Shown here in pieces: positions 45,084 through 54,481 of a DNA stretch of 64,000 bases. Below the pieces are notes generated by a model that was not told the origin of the DNA, searched no databases, and saw only the letters and a program-made list of their open reading frames with translations. The stretch's first letter is position 1; every line of letters starts with the position of its first letter. Source of the DNA: Splendidivirga corallicola (GTDB lineage: Bacteria; Bacteroidota; Bacteroidia; Cytophagales; Cyclobacteriaceae); contig JAUJEA010000003.1 of NCBI GenBank assembly GCA_030442035.1, positions 62,001-126,000 of the forward strand, given 5' to 3'. A program made the position numbers and the translations under genes.

Positions 45084-46175
45084 ATGAAGAAATTATATAT
45101 TGTTTCGATATTTTTACTTTCAATGTTTTTATCTTATGACTTTGCAGAAGCACAAAACAGAAGAAGGGGAAGTAGGATATCAAAGCAAAAGAACCGAATG
45201 ATTTCTCGGTACAGAGGCGGCAGTGTTGGTGATTTTTCGCGAAAAAGATATATTTCGATTGGAGGCAGCCTAAGTGCATTCAATTATTTTGGAGATTTGG
45301 CACCTAAGCCCAGTGCACTAAGCACAGATATTTCATTCACTAGACCAGGAATCGGTATAGTAGGATTGTACAGATTCGGTCCACGATATTCGGTTAGAGG
45401 GACGTTATCATATGGACGTCTGAAAGGTGATGACTTTGATTCTGCGGATCCCGCAGATGAAAATGCCAGATATCGATATGTAAGGAATCTGCAATTTAGG
45501 AACAATATCTTTGAGCTAGCTGTAACGGGAGTTGTTGATATTATACCAAATATGGGCACTTTTGTTGCGAGACCAACCTTTGTCCCCTACGTTTTTGGTG
45601 GATTAGCGGTTTTTTATCACAATCCCCAGGCACTTGTTCCTGAAACAGATGTCAACAATGGAAATGCGGCTTTTGAAAATGCCGGACAATGGGTAGACTT
45701 AGAACCCCTTGGAACCGAAGGGCAATATATTAGTGGTAGTGGCGTTAGCCCTTATAAAAAAATACAGATTGCCATTCCATTAGGGATAGGAGTCAGATAT
45801 AGAGTTAACCATGCTCTGGATCTTTCATTTGAAATAGGATACAGGCAGTTGTTCTTTGATTATATTGATGATGTAAGCGGAAACTATGTGGACCTTGGTT
45901 TGTTTACTGATGATCTGACAAGAGCCCTTTCCGACAGATCAAGAGAGGCCAACGCTGTTGAATCTGGTGAAGTAAGAGATCTGAGTGTTGCAAACAGGAT
46001 TATTACATACACAGGTGCAGATGGAAGAACTTATCAAGTGATTGCCGGATATGGGGATGCCCATCCTGAAAGTATTAGAGGAAATGCAAGTGATAATGAT
46101 ATTTATGTAGTAACGAGTTTTCAATTGACATATATCTTAGGAGGATCATTGTTTGGAGGTGCAAAATATAGATAA
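45084..46175 (+). CDS. PorG-like (DUF6089-type) outer-membrane beta-barrel protein, long paralogue
   Basis: 363 residues from the ATG at 45084, which gives a clean signal peptide (cut at AEA-QN); a TTG at 45051 is less likely. A basic stretch follows the signal (NRRRGSR), then alternating beta strands: SIGGSLSAFNYFGDLAP, RPGIGIVGLYRFGPRYSVRG, and the motif LFFDYIDDVSGNYVDLG near 260, shared with the next gene. A long insertion after that motif distinguishes it from its neighbour. Probably an eight-stranded barrel. The position next to the porG-uppS-bamA block suggests a tandem duplication of porG; a T9SS role is plausible but unproven. Confidence 0.8.
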   Translation: MKKLYIVSIFLLSMFLSYDFAEAQNRRRGSRISKQKNRMISRYRGGSVGDFSRKRYISIGGSLSAFNYFGDLAPKPSALSTDISFTRPGIGIVGLYRFGPRYSVRGTLSYGRLKGDDFDSADPADENARYRYVRNLQFRNNIFELAVTGVVDIIPNMGTFVARPTFVPYVFGGLAVFYHNPQALVPETDVNNGNAAFENAGQWVDLEPLGTEGQYISGSGVSPYKKIQIAIPLGIGVRYRVNHALDLSFEIGYRQLFFDYIDDVSGNYVDLGLFTDDLTRALSDRSREANAVESGEVRDLSVANRIITYTGADGRTYQVIAGYGDAHPESIRGNASDNDIYVVTSFQLTYILGGSLFGGAKYR

Positions 46176-46191
46176 CAATAGAGAAAATTTT

Positions 46192-46893
46192 ATGACCAAT
46201 TTACTGGTAGGAAAATCAATCAAAGGTTTTCCTATTTTTGTGCTTTTATTTTTCACTTCTTTGAACATTCAGGCCCAACGATCTGAAATAGGTTTTGGGT
46301 TAGGAGGTCTCTCTTACACTGGTGATCTTGTTAGGTATTACAGACTCACAGATAATCGACCTGCCGGAGTTATATACTACAGAACCAACTTAAGTCGAGT
46401 AGTGAGTTTAAGATATAGCGGAACCCTTGGCATGCTCCAAGGAAAGGATGACAGACCTTTTGATGTGTTAGCACTTAACCGAAATGCTGAATTCAGTATT
46501 TTCATAGTGGAACCAGCCATTACCTTTGAGTATCATTTCCTTGATTATAAAAGTAAAAATTCTGCTGTGCGATTCTCTCCTTATTTCTTTGGAGGTGCAG
46601 GAATGATGGTTTTCTTTGGACAAGAAGAATCTCCCGAAAATTACAGTAATTTTCAGCCTGTCATTCCCTTTGGTGCCGGCATTAAGTACATCCTAAATCC
46701 AAAATGGAGCCTGAATCTGGAGTTTGGGGCCAGGAAAACATTTTTCGATTATATTGATAATATTTCAGAAGGAAATATTATAGATAAAAACTACCAATAC
46801 GGAAACAAATTTGACAAGGACGCCTATTATTATGTAGGCATCTCGCTCAGTTACTCCTTCTACTCCGTCTTTTGCCCTTTTGATTTCTATTAG
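46192..46893 (+). CDS. porG: Probable type IX secretion protein PorG (DUF6089 family)
   Basis: 233 residues from the ATG at 46192. Signal cut at IQA-QR. Barrel strands include EIGFGLGGLSYTGDLVRYYR, IVEPAITFEYHFLDY, FSPYFFGGAGMMVFFG and the motif TFFDYIDNISEGN near 190; the end is YYVGISLSYSFYS. In Porphyromonas, PorG lies directly upstream of uppS, bamA and two ompH genes, exactly as here. PorG is an outer-membrane barrel linked to the PorK/PorN rings of the T9SS. Assignment rests on synteny plus fold; the upstream paralogue could share the role. Confidence 0.78.
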   Translation: MTNLLVGKSIKGFPIFVLLFFTSLNIQAQRSEIGFGLGGLSYTGDLVRYYRLTDNRPAGVIYYRTNLSRVVSLRYSGTLGMLQGKDDRPFDVLALNRNAEFSIFIVEPAITFEYHFLDYKSKNSAVRFSPYFFGGAGMMVFFGQEESPENYSNFQPVIPFGAGIKYILNPKWSLNLEFGARKTFFDYIDNISEGNIIDKNYQYGNKFDKDAYYYVGISLSYSFYSVFCPFDFY

Positions 46894-46979
46894 ATTGATA
46901 CACAAAGAATAGGTTTTATTTTTAAAATAAGACCTCAATTTTGTACCTTGCGGATTAATTTTGCACTTAGTTTGCCGGA

Positions 46980-47717
46980 ATGAAAGAAAAGATCGATCTA
47001 ACCAAATTGCCTCAACACATAGCCATTATTATGGATGGCAACGGAAGGTGGGCCAAAAAAAAGGGTGCTGCTAGGTTATTTGGTCACAACAGTGCAATCA
47101 AAGCTGTTAGGGATACAACGGAAGGCTGTGCTGAATTAGGTATTGATTACTTAACACTTTATGCCTTTTCCACCGAAAATTGGGATCGTCCTGAAGAAGA
47201 AGTTAATGGATTGTGGAATCTGTTGGTATCAACAATAAAAAGTGAAATTAAAACACTGATTGATAACAATATACGACTTCAGGCCATTGGAGATCTCGAT
47301 AACCTTCCAACGAAGTGCAACAAAAATCTTCAGGAGGCTATTGAAATTACTAAGGGCAACACAGGCATGACACTTGTTCTTGCACTTAACTATAGTGGAA
47401 GATGGGAACTAATTAATGCCGCGAAAAGTTTGGCTAATGATGTGAAGGCTGGTTTAATAGACTCTGAAAACATTGATACAGAATTATTCTCGAGCTATTT
47501 GAATACCAGGGCAGTTCCTGATCCGGAATTATTGATCAGGACAAGTGGTGAAATGAGAGTAAGTAATTTTCTTTTGTGGCAAATAGCATATACGGAAATA
47601 TATATAACAGATTTACTTTGGCCGGATTTCAGAAGAGATCACTTATATGAGGCAATATTGGAATTTCAAAAAAGAGAAAGAAGATTCGGTAAAATTAGTG
47701 AACAGGTGAATTCATAG
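46980..47717 (+). CDS. uppS: Isoprenyl transferase (undecaprenyl diphosphate synthase)
   Basis: 245 residues. HIAIIMDGNGRWAKKKG with the catalytic Asp, LTLYAFSTENWDRP, ALNYSGRWE, and DPELLIRTSGEMRVSNFLLWQ are the cis-prenyltransferase blocks. It makes the C55 lipid carrier for peptidoglycan and surface glycans. bamA starts 3 bases after its stop, so the two are coupled. A TAATTTTG -7-like box lies at 46956-46963, just before the start, but without a suitable TTG. Confidence 0.95.
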   Translation: MKEKIDLTKLPQHIAIIMDGNGRWAKKKGAARLFGHNSAIKAVRDTTEGCAELGIDYLTLYAFSTENWDRPEEEVNGLWNLLVSTIKSEIKTLIDNNIRLQAIGDLDNLPTKCNKNLQEAIEITKGNTGMTLVLALNYSGRWELINAAKSLANDVKAGLIDSENIDTELFSSYLNTRAVPDPELLIRTSGEMRVSNFLLWQIAYTEIYITDLLWPDFRRDHLYEAILEFQKRERRFGKISEQVNS

Positions 47718-47720
47718 ATT

Positions 47721-50414
47721 ATGAAAAGATTTATACTCGTAATTGTCACAGTTCTTTTGGCCAATTTGACGTTTGGCCAAATAAGATACAATAATTACAA
47801 TACCCAAAATAACCAGATCAGCTATTCAGCTCCCAAGGAATATGAAATTGCCGAAATAAAAGTAACAGGAACAGAATACCTTGACCATAATGCATTGATA
47901 TCGTTATCAGGCTTAAAAGTTGGTGATAAAATAAAAATTCCAGGAGATGCCATAAGTGGTGCTATTAAAAAATTGTGGTCACAAGGGCTCATGGGTAATG
48001 TAGCCATATATGCCAGTAAAATTGAAAATGGCAAAGCACACCTCAATATAGAATTAACAGAGCGTCCAAGATTATCAAAGATAGTTTATTCCGGTGTCAA
48101 CAAAAGCCAGGAGGGAGAACTCGATGATAAAATCAAATTAATCAGAGGAAGGGTTCTTACCGATGCGATTTTAAAAAATACGGAGCTCACCATAAAAAAA
48201 CACTTTGTAGATAAAGGTTTCTTAAATACGAAGGTAAAAATCTCAAGATTAAAAGACACTACGCTGTTCAACCATGTTCAGCTACTTGTAAAAGTTAACA
48301 GAGAAGATAAAGTCAAGATTAACAAAATCTGGTTTGAAGGGAACGATAATTTCAGCAATAACAGATTAAAAAAGAAAATGAAATCCACGCATGAGCACGC
48401 GAGAGTTTCTATTTTGAAAACTGTTTTTGGCGGTTTGTTTGGATTAAATAAAAAGAAAGTCAAGGCACTCGTTGACTCATCTTATGCTGTATCCAGTCAG
48501 GATCTGAAAGGGTTTATCAATGATAACTTTAAACTCAATGTCTTTAATGGATCCAAATTTATAAGATCAGATTTTAAAGATGATAAGAAAAACATCATAG
48601 ATTTTTATAATTCACAGGGATATAGGGATGCAACCATTGTAAACGACACAGTTTATTCTCCCGATGGTAAAAAACTCGACATCAGAATAAAGATCGATGA
48701 AGGTAAAAAGTACTATTTCCGGGATATTATTTGGACCGGCAATTATGTTCATAGTGATGATATTTTAAGTAGAATTCTCGGAGTTAACAAAGGAGATGTT
48801 TACGATCTGGAGAACATCAATAAACGATTAAACTATAATCCGACCGGCCCTGACGTAAGCTCCCTGTACCTCGATAATGGATATCTCTTCTTTACTGTAA
48901 AACCGGTTGAAGTTCGAATTGAAGGAGACTCCATCGACGTTGAAATGAGAATTCATGAAGGTGCTCAGGCTACTATTAATAAAGTTACAATAGCCGGGAA
49001 TGATCGGACTAATGACCATGTTATATTACGGGAAATCAGAACCATTCCAGGGCAAAAATTTAGTCGTGAGAATCTGATCAGGACTCAAAGAGAATTAGCA
49101 GGTTTAGGATATTTTGATCCGGAGCAAATAGGTATGAATCCGATTCCAAACCCGGCGGATGAGACTGTAGATATTGCTTATACGGTTGTTGAAAGGCCTA
49201 GCGACCAAATAGAATTATCAGGTGGTTGGGGTGGCTTTTATGGTTTCGTAGGAACACTTGGTGTGGTATTTAATAATTTTTCAATTAAGAACATAGGTGA
49301 CAGAAGTAAATGGCATCCTTTACCGGTTGGAGACGGTCAAAAGCTGGCACTTCGTTTACAGGCCAACGGTCGACGCTTTCAAAATTATTCCTTTACATTT
49401 TCTGAACCATGGTTGGGCGGCAAGAAACCAAATGCGCTGACAGTTAACCTTACGCGATCTATACAACGAATTCAAACACTCCAAAGAGATGAAAATGGGC
49501 TTCCTATTCCTTTAAGGCCAAATGAGTTTAACGGTTCACTCAAACTTAGTGGTATTACCTTAAGCTTGGGAAGGCGTGTAAAATGGCCGGACGATTTCTT
49601 CTTTATCCAGAATTCAATTAGTTATTTTGTGTATGATCTGGACAACTTTGGAACATCTTTAGGCTTTTCCACAGGAACTTCTAATAACTTAACTTTTAAT
49701 ACTACCATTTCAAGAAATAGTGCAGGGCCAAATACAATGTATCCCACGCAAGGCTCCACACTTTCTTTAAGTATTGGGTTGACCCCACCGTACTCTTTAT
49801 TCAACAATATTGATTACGAAACTGCCGATAACGCTACACGATACAATCTTGTTGAATACCATAAATGGTTATTTGATGCTAAGTTCTACCTACAGATAGT
49901 TGACAAGCTCGTTCTTGAATCGAGAGCTCACCTTGGCTTCATAGGATCATATACGGAGAAAGCCGGTATTGGTCCGTTTGAGCGTTTTATTATGGGTGGC
50001 AGTGGCCTGGGTGGTCAGAATTTCTTGATTGGCAATGACATTATCGGACTCAGAGGTTACGAGGATAATGCTATCACACCTCCGGGCTTTGATTCCAGAA
50101 ACTTAAGAGCCGGTGAAATCAACGGAGGAGTTGTTTTCAACAAGTTTGTGTTTGAACTAAGATACCCCGTATCACTTAATCCTTCAGCAACAGTGTATGC
50201 ACTTGCATTTGCAGAAGGCGGAAATAATTGGAATAATTACCAGGAGTTCAACGTTAATAACCTATATAAATCCGCGGGAGTCGGAGCCAGAATATTTATG
50301 CCGGCATTTGGTCTTATAGGAATTGACTGGGCATATGGCTTTGATACCTTACCAGGATTTACTGAGAAAAGTGGCCCTCAGTTCCACTTTACTATTGGCC
50401 AACAATTAAGATAA
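47721..50414 (+). CDS. bamA: Outer-membrane protein assembly factor BamA
   Basis: 897 residues. Signal cut at LTFG-QIR. Five POTRA-like repeats are expected in about 35-500 (for example EIAEIKVTGTEYLDHNALISL; KINKIWFEGNDNFSN; ATINKVTIAGNDRTNDHVIL), then the 16-stranded Omp85 barrel, with the lid-loop IGLRGYEDN (VRGF/Y-like motif) near 775 and the terminal strand ending FHFTIGQQLR. The fourth residue from the end is Gln and not the aromatic often found at the very C-terminus. It inserts barrel proteins into the outer membrane. The ompH genes follow directly, 3 bases on. Confidence 0.95.
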   Translation: MKRFILVIVTVLLANLTFGQIRYNNYNTQNNQISYSAPKEYEIAEIKVTGTEYLDHNALISLSGLKVGDKIKIPGDAISGAIKKLWSQGLMGNVAIYASKIENGKAHLNIELTERPRLSKIVYSGVNKSQEGELDDKIKLIRGRVLTDAILKNTELTIKKHFVDKGFLNTKVKISRLKDTTLFNHVQLLVKVNREDKVKINKIWFEGNDNFSNNRLKKKMKSTHEHARVSILKTVFGGLFGLNKKKVKALVDSSYAVSSQDLKGFINDNFKLNVFNGSKFIRSDFKDDKKNIIDFYNSQGYRDATIVNDTVYSPDGKKLDIRIKIDEGKKYYFRDIIWTGNYVHSDDILSRILGVNKGDVYDLENINKRLNYNPTGPDVSSLYLDNGYLFFTVKPVEVRIEGDSIDVEMRIHEGAQATINKVTIAGNDRTNDHVILREIRTIPGQKFSRENLIRTQRELAGLGYFDPEQIGMNPIPNPADETVDIAYTVVERPSDQIELSGGWGGFYGFVGTLGVVFNNFSIKNIGDRSKWHPLPVGDGQKLALRLQANGRRFQNYSFTFSEPWLGGKKPNALTVNLTRSIQRIQTLQRDENGLPIPLRPNEFNGSLKLSGITLSLGRRVKWPDDFFFIQNSISYFVYDLDNFGTSLGFSTGTSNNLTFNTTISRNSAGPNTMYPTQGSTLSLSIGLTPPYSLFNNIDYETADNATRYNLVEYHKWLFDAKFYLQIVDKLVLESRAHLGFIGSYTEKAGIGPFERFIMGGSGLGGQNFLIGNDIIGLRGYEDNAITPPGFDSRNLRAGEINGGVVFNKFVFELRYPVSLNPSATVYALAFAEGGNNWNNYQEFNVNNLYKSAGVGARIFMPAFGLIGIDWAYGFDTLPGFTEKSGPQFHFTIGQQLR

Positions 50415-50417
50415 GCC

Positions 50418-50969
50418 ATGACAAAATTCAAGTTACTCTGTATTTTCCTATTTTCTTTTTTTACATTTGCATCCCATAATTTTGCTTTTGGACAAAGATT
50501 TGGTTATGTGGACGTTGAATTCATTCTAAACAAAATGCCAGACTATGCCGAAGCGCAGGCTGAAATTGATAAAATATCACTTCAGTGGCAGGATGAAATT
50601 CAAAAGAAGTACAAAGAAATAGAGGCTATGTATAACAAACTTAAAGCCGAAGAGGTGCTTCTTACTAAGGAACTTAGAGACGAAAAACTAAACCAAATTA
50701 GAAAAGAGGAAAATAATGTGAAGGAATATCATAGAAAAGTCTTCGGATATGAAGGCCTATTGTTCCTGAAAAAGAAAGAGCTTGTAAAACCCTTGCATGA
50801 CAGAGTTTATAAGGCGGTTGGCAAAGTAGCGAAGGATAATAGGTTACAAATGGTATTTGATAAGTCCGGAGATTTGGTTATGATCTATACAGATCCCATT
50901 TATGACTTCACCGAAAGTGTGTTGGATGAATTGGGATTGAGTGAAGAAAATGAAAATGAAACCAAATGA
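50418..50969 (+). CDS. OmpH/Skp-family periplasmic chaperone (first copy)
   Basis: 183 residues. Signal cut at AFG-QRF, then the Skp start FGYVDVEFILNKMPDYAEAQAEIDKI, a long charged coiled coil (about 45-120) and the C-terminal strand region VYKAVGKVAKDNRLQMVFDKSG. Skp trimers hold unfolded outer-membrane proteins in the periplasm on the way to BamA. The acidic tail (LSEENENETK) is unusual. It starts 3 bases after bamA. Confidence 0.92.
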   Translation: MTKFKLLCIFLFSFFTFASHNFAFGQRFGYVDVEFILNKMPDYAEAQAEIDKISLQWQDEIQKKYKEIEAMYNKLKAEEVLLTKELRDEKLNQIRKEENNVKEYHRKVFGYEGLLFLKKKELVKPLHDRVYKAVGKVAKDNRLQMVFDKSGDLVMIYTDPIYDFTESVLDELGLSEENENETK

Positions 50970-50989
50970 TTTTTTTTAAATAAAAGACT

Positions 50990-51538
50990 ATGAAAAGTAA
51001 AATATCGATAGCATTCTTCTTTGTATTTGCTTTTGTTGGTTTTGCGAATAAGGCGCAAAGTCAATTGAAAATCGGATATACAAATGTTGAATATATTTTA
51101 AGTCAGTTACCAGAGGCCAAGCAAATTCAGCAGGAATTAGAAGATTATCAAAAACAGTTGACCACTCAAATCCAGTCTAAAGTTCAGGAATTTCAACAAA
51201 GAGCCGGCAACTATCAGCAAAACGCGGCAAGCATGACAGAAGTGGCACGTAATGCGGAAGAAAGAGAGTTGCAAAGTATGCAAACCAACTTGCAACAGTT
51301 TCAACAGGATGCAGAGGCATCTATGCAAAAAAAGCAATTAGATCTTTTACAGCCTGCTTATGATAAAATACAGAAAGCCATCCAGGATGTTAGAAAGGAA
51401 AATGGTTTCACCCATATTTTTAGTTCGGATGTAGGGGGAGCAGCCGTTTTATTGGATGCCCGTGAAGAGGATAATATTTCTGATCTTGTACTCAAGAAAC
51501 TAGGCATAACACCTCCGCCAAAAACGGAAGGTAATTAA
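50990..51538 (+). CDS. OmpH/Skp-family periplasmic chaperone (second copy)
   Basis: 182 residues. Signal cut at AQS-QLK, then IGYTNVEYILSQLPEAKQIQQELEDY, a glutamine-rich coiled coil (about 50-120, many QQ pairs) and a conserved C-terminal DKIQKAIQDVRKENGFTHIF. A diverged tandem duplicate of the preceding gene with a more Gln-rich tentacle. Two adjacent ompH genes after bamA are common in Bacteroidota. murI often follows in this phylum but does not here; a terminator closes the operon. Confidence 0.92.
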   Translation: MKSKISIAFFFVFAFVGFANKAQSQLKIGYTNVEYILSQLPEAKQIQQELEDYQKQLTTQIQSKVQEFQQRAGNYQQNAASMTEVARNAEERELQSMQTNLQQFQQDAEASMQKKQLDLLQPAYDKIQKAIQDVRKENGFTHIFSSDVGGAAVLLDAREEDNISDLVLKKLGITPPPKTEGN

Positions 51539-51558
51539 TCGTTAATATAATTGAAATG

Positions 51559-51602
51559 ATAAAATACCCCGAGATTTATAAAAACTCGGGGTATTTTATT
51601 TT
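51559..51602 (+). terminator. Rho-independent terminator of the bamA-ompH operon
   Basis: ATAAAATACCCCGAG (51559-51573) pairs perfectly with CTCGGGGTATTTTAT (51585-51599) over an 11-base loop, followed by TTT. The arms are also A/T-flanked on the reverse strand, so it may act in both directions. Confidence 0.88.
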
Positions 51603-51789
51603 GAATAGGACTGGTCCTAAAACCAACTTTTCTATTGGGATAATAAGAAGTTAAGAAAGGGTTAAGTTAAGATTGACGCTAAGCTGACCTTAAAGGTTAA
51701 AATTTTGGTGACGTATTTAAAGTTTTATTCTAATCAGTACAAATACTGACGATACTCATTTTTCATGGAATCAATTACTTCGATTCTCT

Positions 51790-52833
51790 TTATTGATCTT
51801 CGTAATAAACTGTTCTAAGTACAGTTTGTCCAACAGCCGTTAATGTACTTTTATCTATTATATCCATATTATCTTGATGTGTATGGTGATAAAATCCAAA
51901 GTAATTTTTGGAAGAAGGATCATATTCAACGATGTCTATCATAGGTATTTTTCCAAGAAGACTTACAAACACATGATCGTCAGTAATATCGCCGCTTTGC
52001 TGGTTGATAAAAAAGTCACTATACCCCTCTTTGCTTGCATGATTCCAGACCTTTTTTACAATACTTGGAGCAGTTTTATTGGAAAAGGTATCATAATAAA
52101 ATTTAGCTCCACGAGCACCCACCATATCTAACAAAATTCCATAAAATGCTGAATAATGTGGTTTATGCTTATTTTTTGACCAATACTGAGACCCCAGACA
52201 ATAGGAAGAAGCCGGAGGCCTTAACTCAGGAATTATAGTGCCTTTATAACCCTCAGGTATACCATAATCTTCTCCATCAAAAAAAATGATATCGATTCCA
52301 ATCTTGAAATTCGGGTTGGCCTGTATTTGCCTGGCAATCTCTAACAAGACTGCTACACCACTAGCACCATCATTTGCTCCTGCAATAGGTTTATCTACAT
52401 TCACGGAATCTTTATCAGCAAATGGCCGTGTATCCCAATGAGCAGCTAAAAGCACTCTTTTCTTCCGCTCCGGATAATAGCTAGCTATAATATTGGTTAA
52501 ATACAATTTCTTCCCATCATAAGCATTGGCTTCAAAATCCTGCTTTTCAACAGATGCTCCCAGAGATTCCAATTTCTTCACTAAATAACCGGCGCAACGA
52601 CCGTGCGAGGCTGTATTAGGTACCCTTGGTCCAAAATCCACTTGCTTCTGCAAATAAGAATATGCACTGTCGGCATTGAAAACCGGCACATCCACAATAA
52701 CTTCTTTCTTTTCTGCTATATCATCATTTTGCGTCCCTTTCTCCTTTTTGTCGCAAGCAACCAAAAACAAGATTAAACACAAAAAATGGGTAACTCGATA
52801 TTCATACATTTTTCTGAGAAGTCTATTCCTCAT
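51790..52833 (-). CDS. M28-fold lipoprotein, probable glutaminyl-peptide cyclotransferase
   Basis: 347 residues. Signal with lipobox at LFLVAC (C27), so it is a lipoprotein facing the periplasm. The M28 fold carries VDFGPRVPNTASHGRCAGYL, AAHWDTRPFADKD, GANDGASGVAVLLE (zinc-ligand Asp) and IIFFDGEDYG (Glu), with the last His probably in YHHTHQDNMD. The FGPRVPNT..H.RC and single-zinc pattern resembles animal-type glutaminyl cyclases found in Porphyromonas and Tannerella more than aminopeptidases. It would convert N-terminal Gln to pyroglutamate. ATG at 52809 is an alternative start; the first one overlaps cysS by 11 bases. Confidence 0.8.
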   Translation of the reverse strand: MRNRLLRKMYEYRVTHFLCLILFLVACDKKEKGTQNDDIAEKKEVIVDVPVFNADSAYSYLQKQVDFGPRVPNTASHGRCAGYLVKKLESLGASVEKQDFEANAYDGKKLYLTNIIASYYPERKKRVLLAAHWDTRPFADKDSVNVDKPIAGANDGASGVAVLLEIARQIQANPNFKIGIDIIFFDGEDYGIPEGYKGTIIPELRPPASSYCLGSQYWSKNKHKPHYSAFYGILLDMVGARGAKFYYDTFSNKTAPSIVKKVWNHASKEGYSDFFINQQSGDITDDHVFVSLLGKIPMIDIVEYDPSSKNYFGFYHHTHQDNMDIIDKSTLTAVGQTVLRTVYYEDQ

Positions 52834-54313
52834 ACGCCCATGAAATTTCGTTCTTCATATCCTTTATAATCAGCCCTTGTGATTTAAAATCAGCCCTTAT
52901 CTTATCAACTTTATCAAATTCCCTTTTTTGTTTCGCCTCCCGATAGACATCCAAATATGAATTGATCAACGTTTCAAAATTCTGTGGTGTTTCTTCAATA
53001 AGACCCAATACATCATAAATGAAAGTTGTGTAAGTATCTCTTAATCTGTCAAATGTTTCTCTACCTAATTCAGCATAAAGCAGTGAACCGTTGTGAATGG
53101 AATTAATTTTTTTAAGTAGATTAAACAGATGGCCGATAGTCAGAGCAGTATTAAAATCATCGTTCATAGCTCTGTAGCAATTGTCACAAAGGGTCTGCAC
53201 CTGTTTGATTACTTTTTCATTTAAGGCTATTGACTGGTCATCCTGATATGTCAACTTTTTCAATACATTCAAACCATTCATAAGTTTCTTGTAACCTTTT
53301 TTAGCTGCTTTTAAGGCATCATTGGAAAAATCAAGCGTACTGGAATAATGAGATTGCAACATAAAGAACCGAACTGTCATTGGGCTATAAGGTTCTTCCA
53401 GCAATGGATGATCACCAGTAAAAAGTTGCTCAGGCAGAAAGGAGTTATTCAAGGATTTACTCATTTTCTGACCGTTAACAGTTAACATATTAGAATGTAA
53501 CCAATATTTAGCAGGGTCCGCCCCATATGAGCCAACAGATTGTGCTATTTCGCATTCATGATGCGGGAATTTTAGATCCATTCCTCCTCCGTGAATATCG
53601 AATGACTCACCAAGATATTTGGTGCTCATAACGGAGCACTCGAGGTGCCATCCGGGAAACCCAAACCCCCAGGGGGACTCCCATCGCATGATGTGTTCAG
53701 GAGAAGCTTTTTTCCACAGAGCAAAATCCACCTTATTCCTTTTTTCATCCTGTCTGTCGAGTTCTCTTTCACTTGCCATGAGATCTTCCAAAACGCGGCC
53801 AGACAATTTTCCGTAGTTGTGACGCTCATTATATTTGTGTACATCGAAGTAAACAGATCCGTTAACCTCGTAAGCCAAATCGTTTTCAAGAAGTCTTTTT
53901 GTCATATTTATTTGTTCAATAATATGACCAGTAGCAGCAGGTTCAATGCTTGGTGGCAATGTGTTAAATTGATTCAATACATTATGAAATCCATTGGTAT
54001 AGCGCTGAACTATTTCCATTGGCTCCAAATTCTCAAGCTTGGCTTTCTTTGCAATTTTATCTTCCCCTTCATCCGCATCATTTTCAAGATGACCAACGTC
54101 GGTTATATTTCTTACGTATCGAACCTTGTAACCCAGGAATTGTAGATAGCGGTAGATAATATCAAAGGAAATAAACGTTCTAACGTTACCTAAATGCACA
54201 TCACTATAAACAGTAGGCCCGCAGACATACATGCCGACATAGGGCGGATTAATTGGCTCGAAGAGATCTTTTTGCTTTGTAAGTGTATTGAATACTCGTA
54301 GGTCTTTTAACAT
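52823..54313 (-). CDS. cysS: Cysteinyl-tRNA synthetase
   Basis: 496 residues, normal length. MYVCGPTVYSDVHLGNVRTF contains the zinc Cys (C31) and HIGH-type motif HLGN (40-43); GWHLECSVMS and HGGGMDLKFPHHECE complete the metal site, and KMSKS is near 283. It charges tRNA-Cys. The start lies close to the divergent rimP promoter region; a leaderless or very short leader is possible. It overlaps the start of the downstream cyclase gene. Confidence 0.96.
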   Translation of the reverse strand: MLKDLRVFNTLTKQKDLFEPINPPYVGMYVCGPTVYSDVHLGNVRTFISFDIIYRYLQFLGYKVRYVRNITDVGHLENDADEGEDKIAKKAKLENLEPMEIVQRYTNGFHNVLNQFNTLPPSIEPAATGHIIEQINMTKRLLENDLAYEVNGSVYFDVHKYNERHNYGKLSGRVLEDLMASERELDRQDEKRNKVDFALWKKASPEHIMRWESPWGFGFPGWHLECSVMSTKYLGESFDIHGGGMDLKFPHHECEIAQSVGSYGADPAKYWLHSNMLTVNGQKMSKSLNNSFLPEQLFTGDHPLLEEPYSPMTVRFFMLQSHYSSTLDFSNDALKAAKKGYKKLMNGLNVLKKLTYQDDQSIALNEKVIKQVQTLCDNCYRAMNDDFNTALTIGHLFNLLKKINSIHNGSLLYAELGRETFDRLRDTYTTFIYDVLGLIEETPQNFETLINSYLDVYREAKQKREFDKVDKIRADFKSQGLIIKDMKNEISWAYEE

Positions 54314-54426
54314 CCCGCAAATTTAATAAATTACTCTAGTATTTATTTATTTAAAAAAGTAGTTAGCTGAGCATAAATTATTATGTCTTGAAATTTTCAA
54401 TTATCCCGCTCTAGCCTCACTAATAT

Positions 54427-54456
54427 TTGATTTCTTCAATTTTTGACTTAACTTTG
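54427..54456 (+). promoter_or_regulatory. Promoter of rimP-nusA-infB
   Basis: TTG (54427-54429), 19-bp spacer, TAACTTTG (54449-54456). It is a near-ideal Bacteroidota promoter, predicting a transcript start near 54462 and a leader of about 65 bases before rimP. Confidence 0.82.
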
Positions 54457-54481
54457 CCAAAATGATATACTGAATTAGTAT

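Noticed and set aside
51606-51749. Small dyads TAGGAC-TG-GTCCTA and TCAGTA-CAAA-TACTGA in the gap after ompH
   Set aside because: Arms are only 6 bp and neither is followed by a T-run; both are likely chance in AT-rich DNA.
53645-54145. 166-codon plus-strand open frame inside cysS
   Set aside because: It is antisense to a highly conserved gene, with no promoter or recognisable motif; it is a reading-frame shadow.
54318-54325. CAAATTTA (TAAATTTG on the minus strand) just before cysS
   Set aside because: It is only 5 bases from the start codon and lacks a -33 partner, so it is not a convincing promoter.
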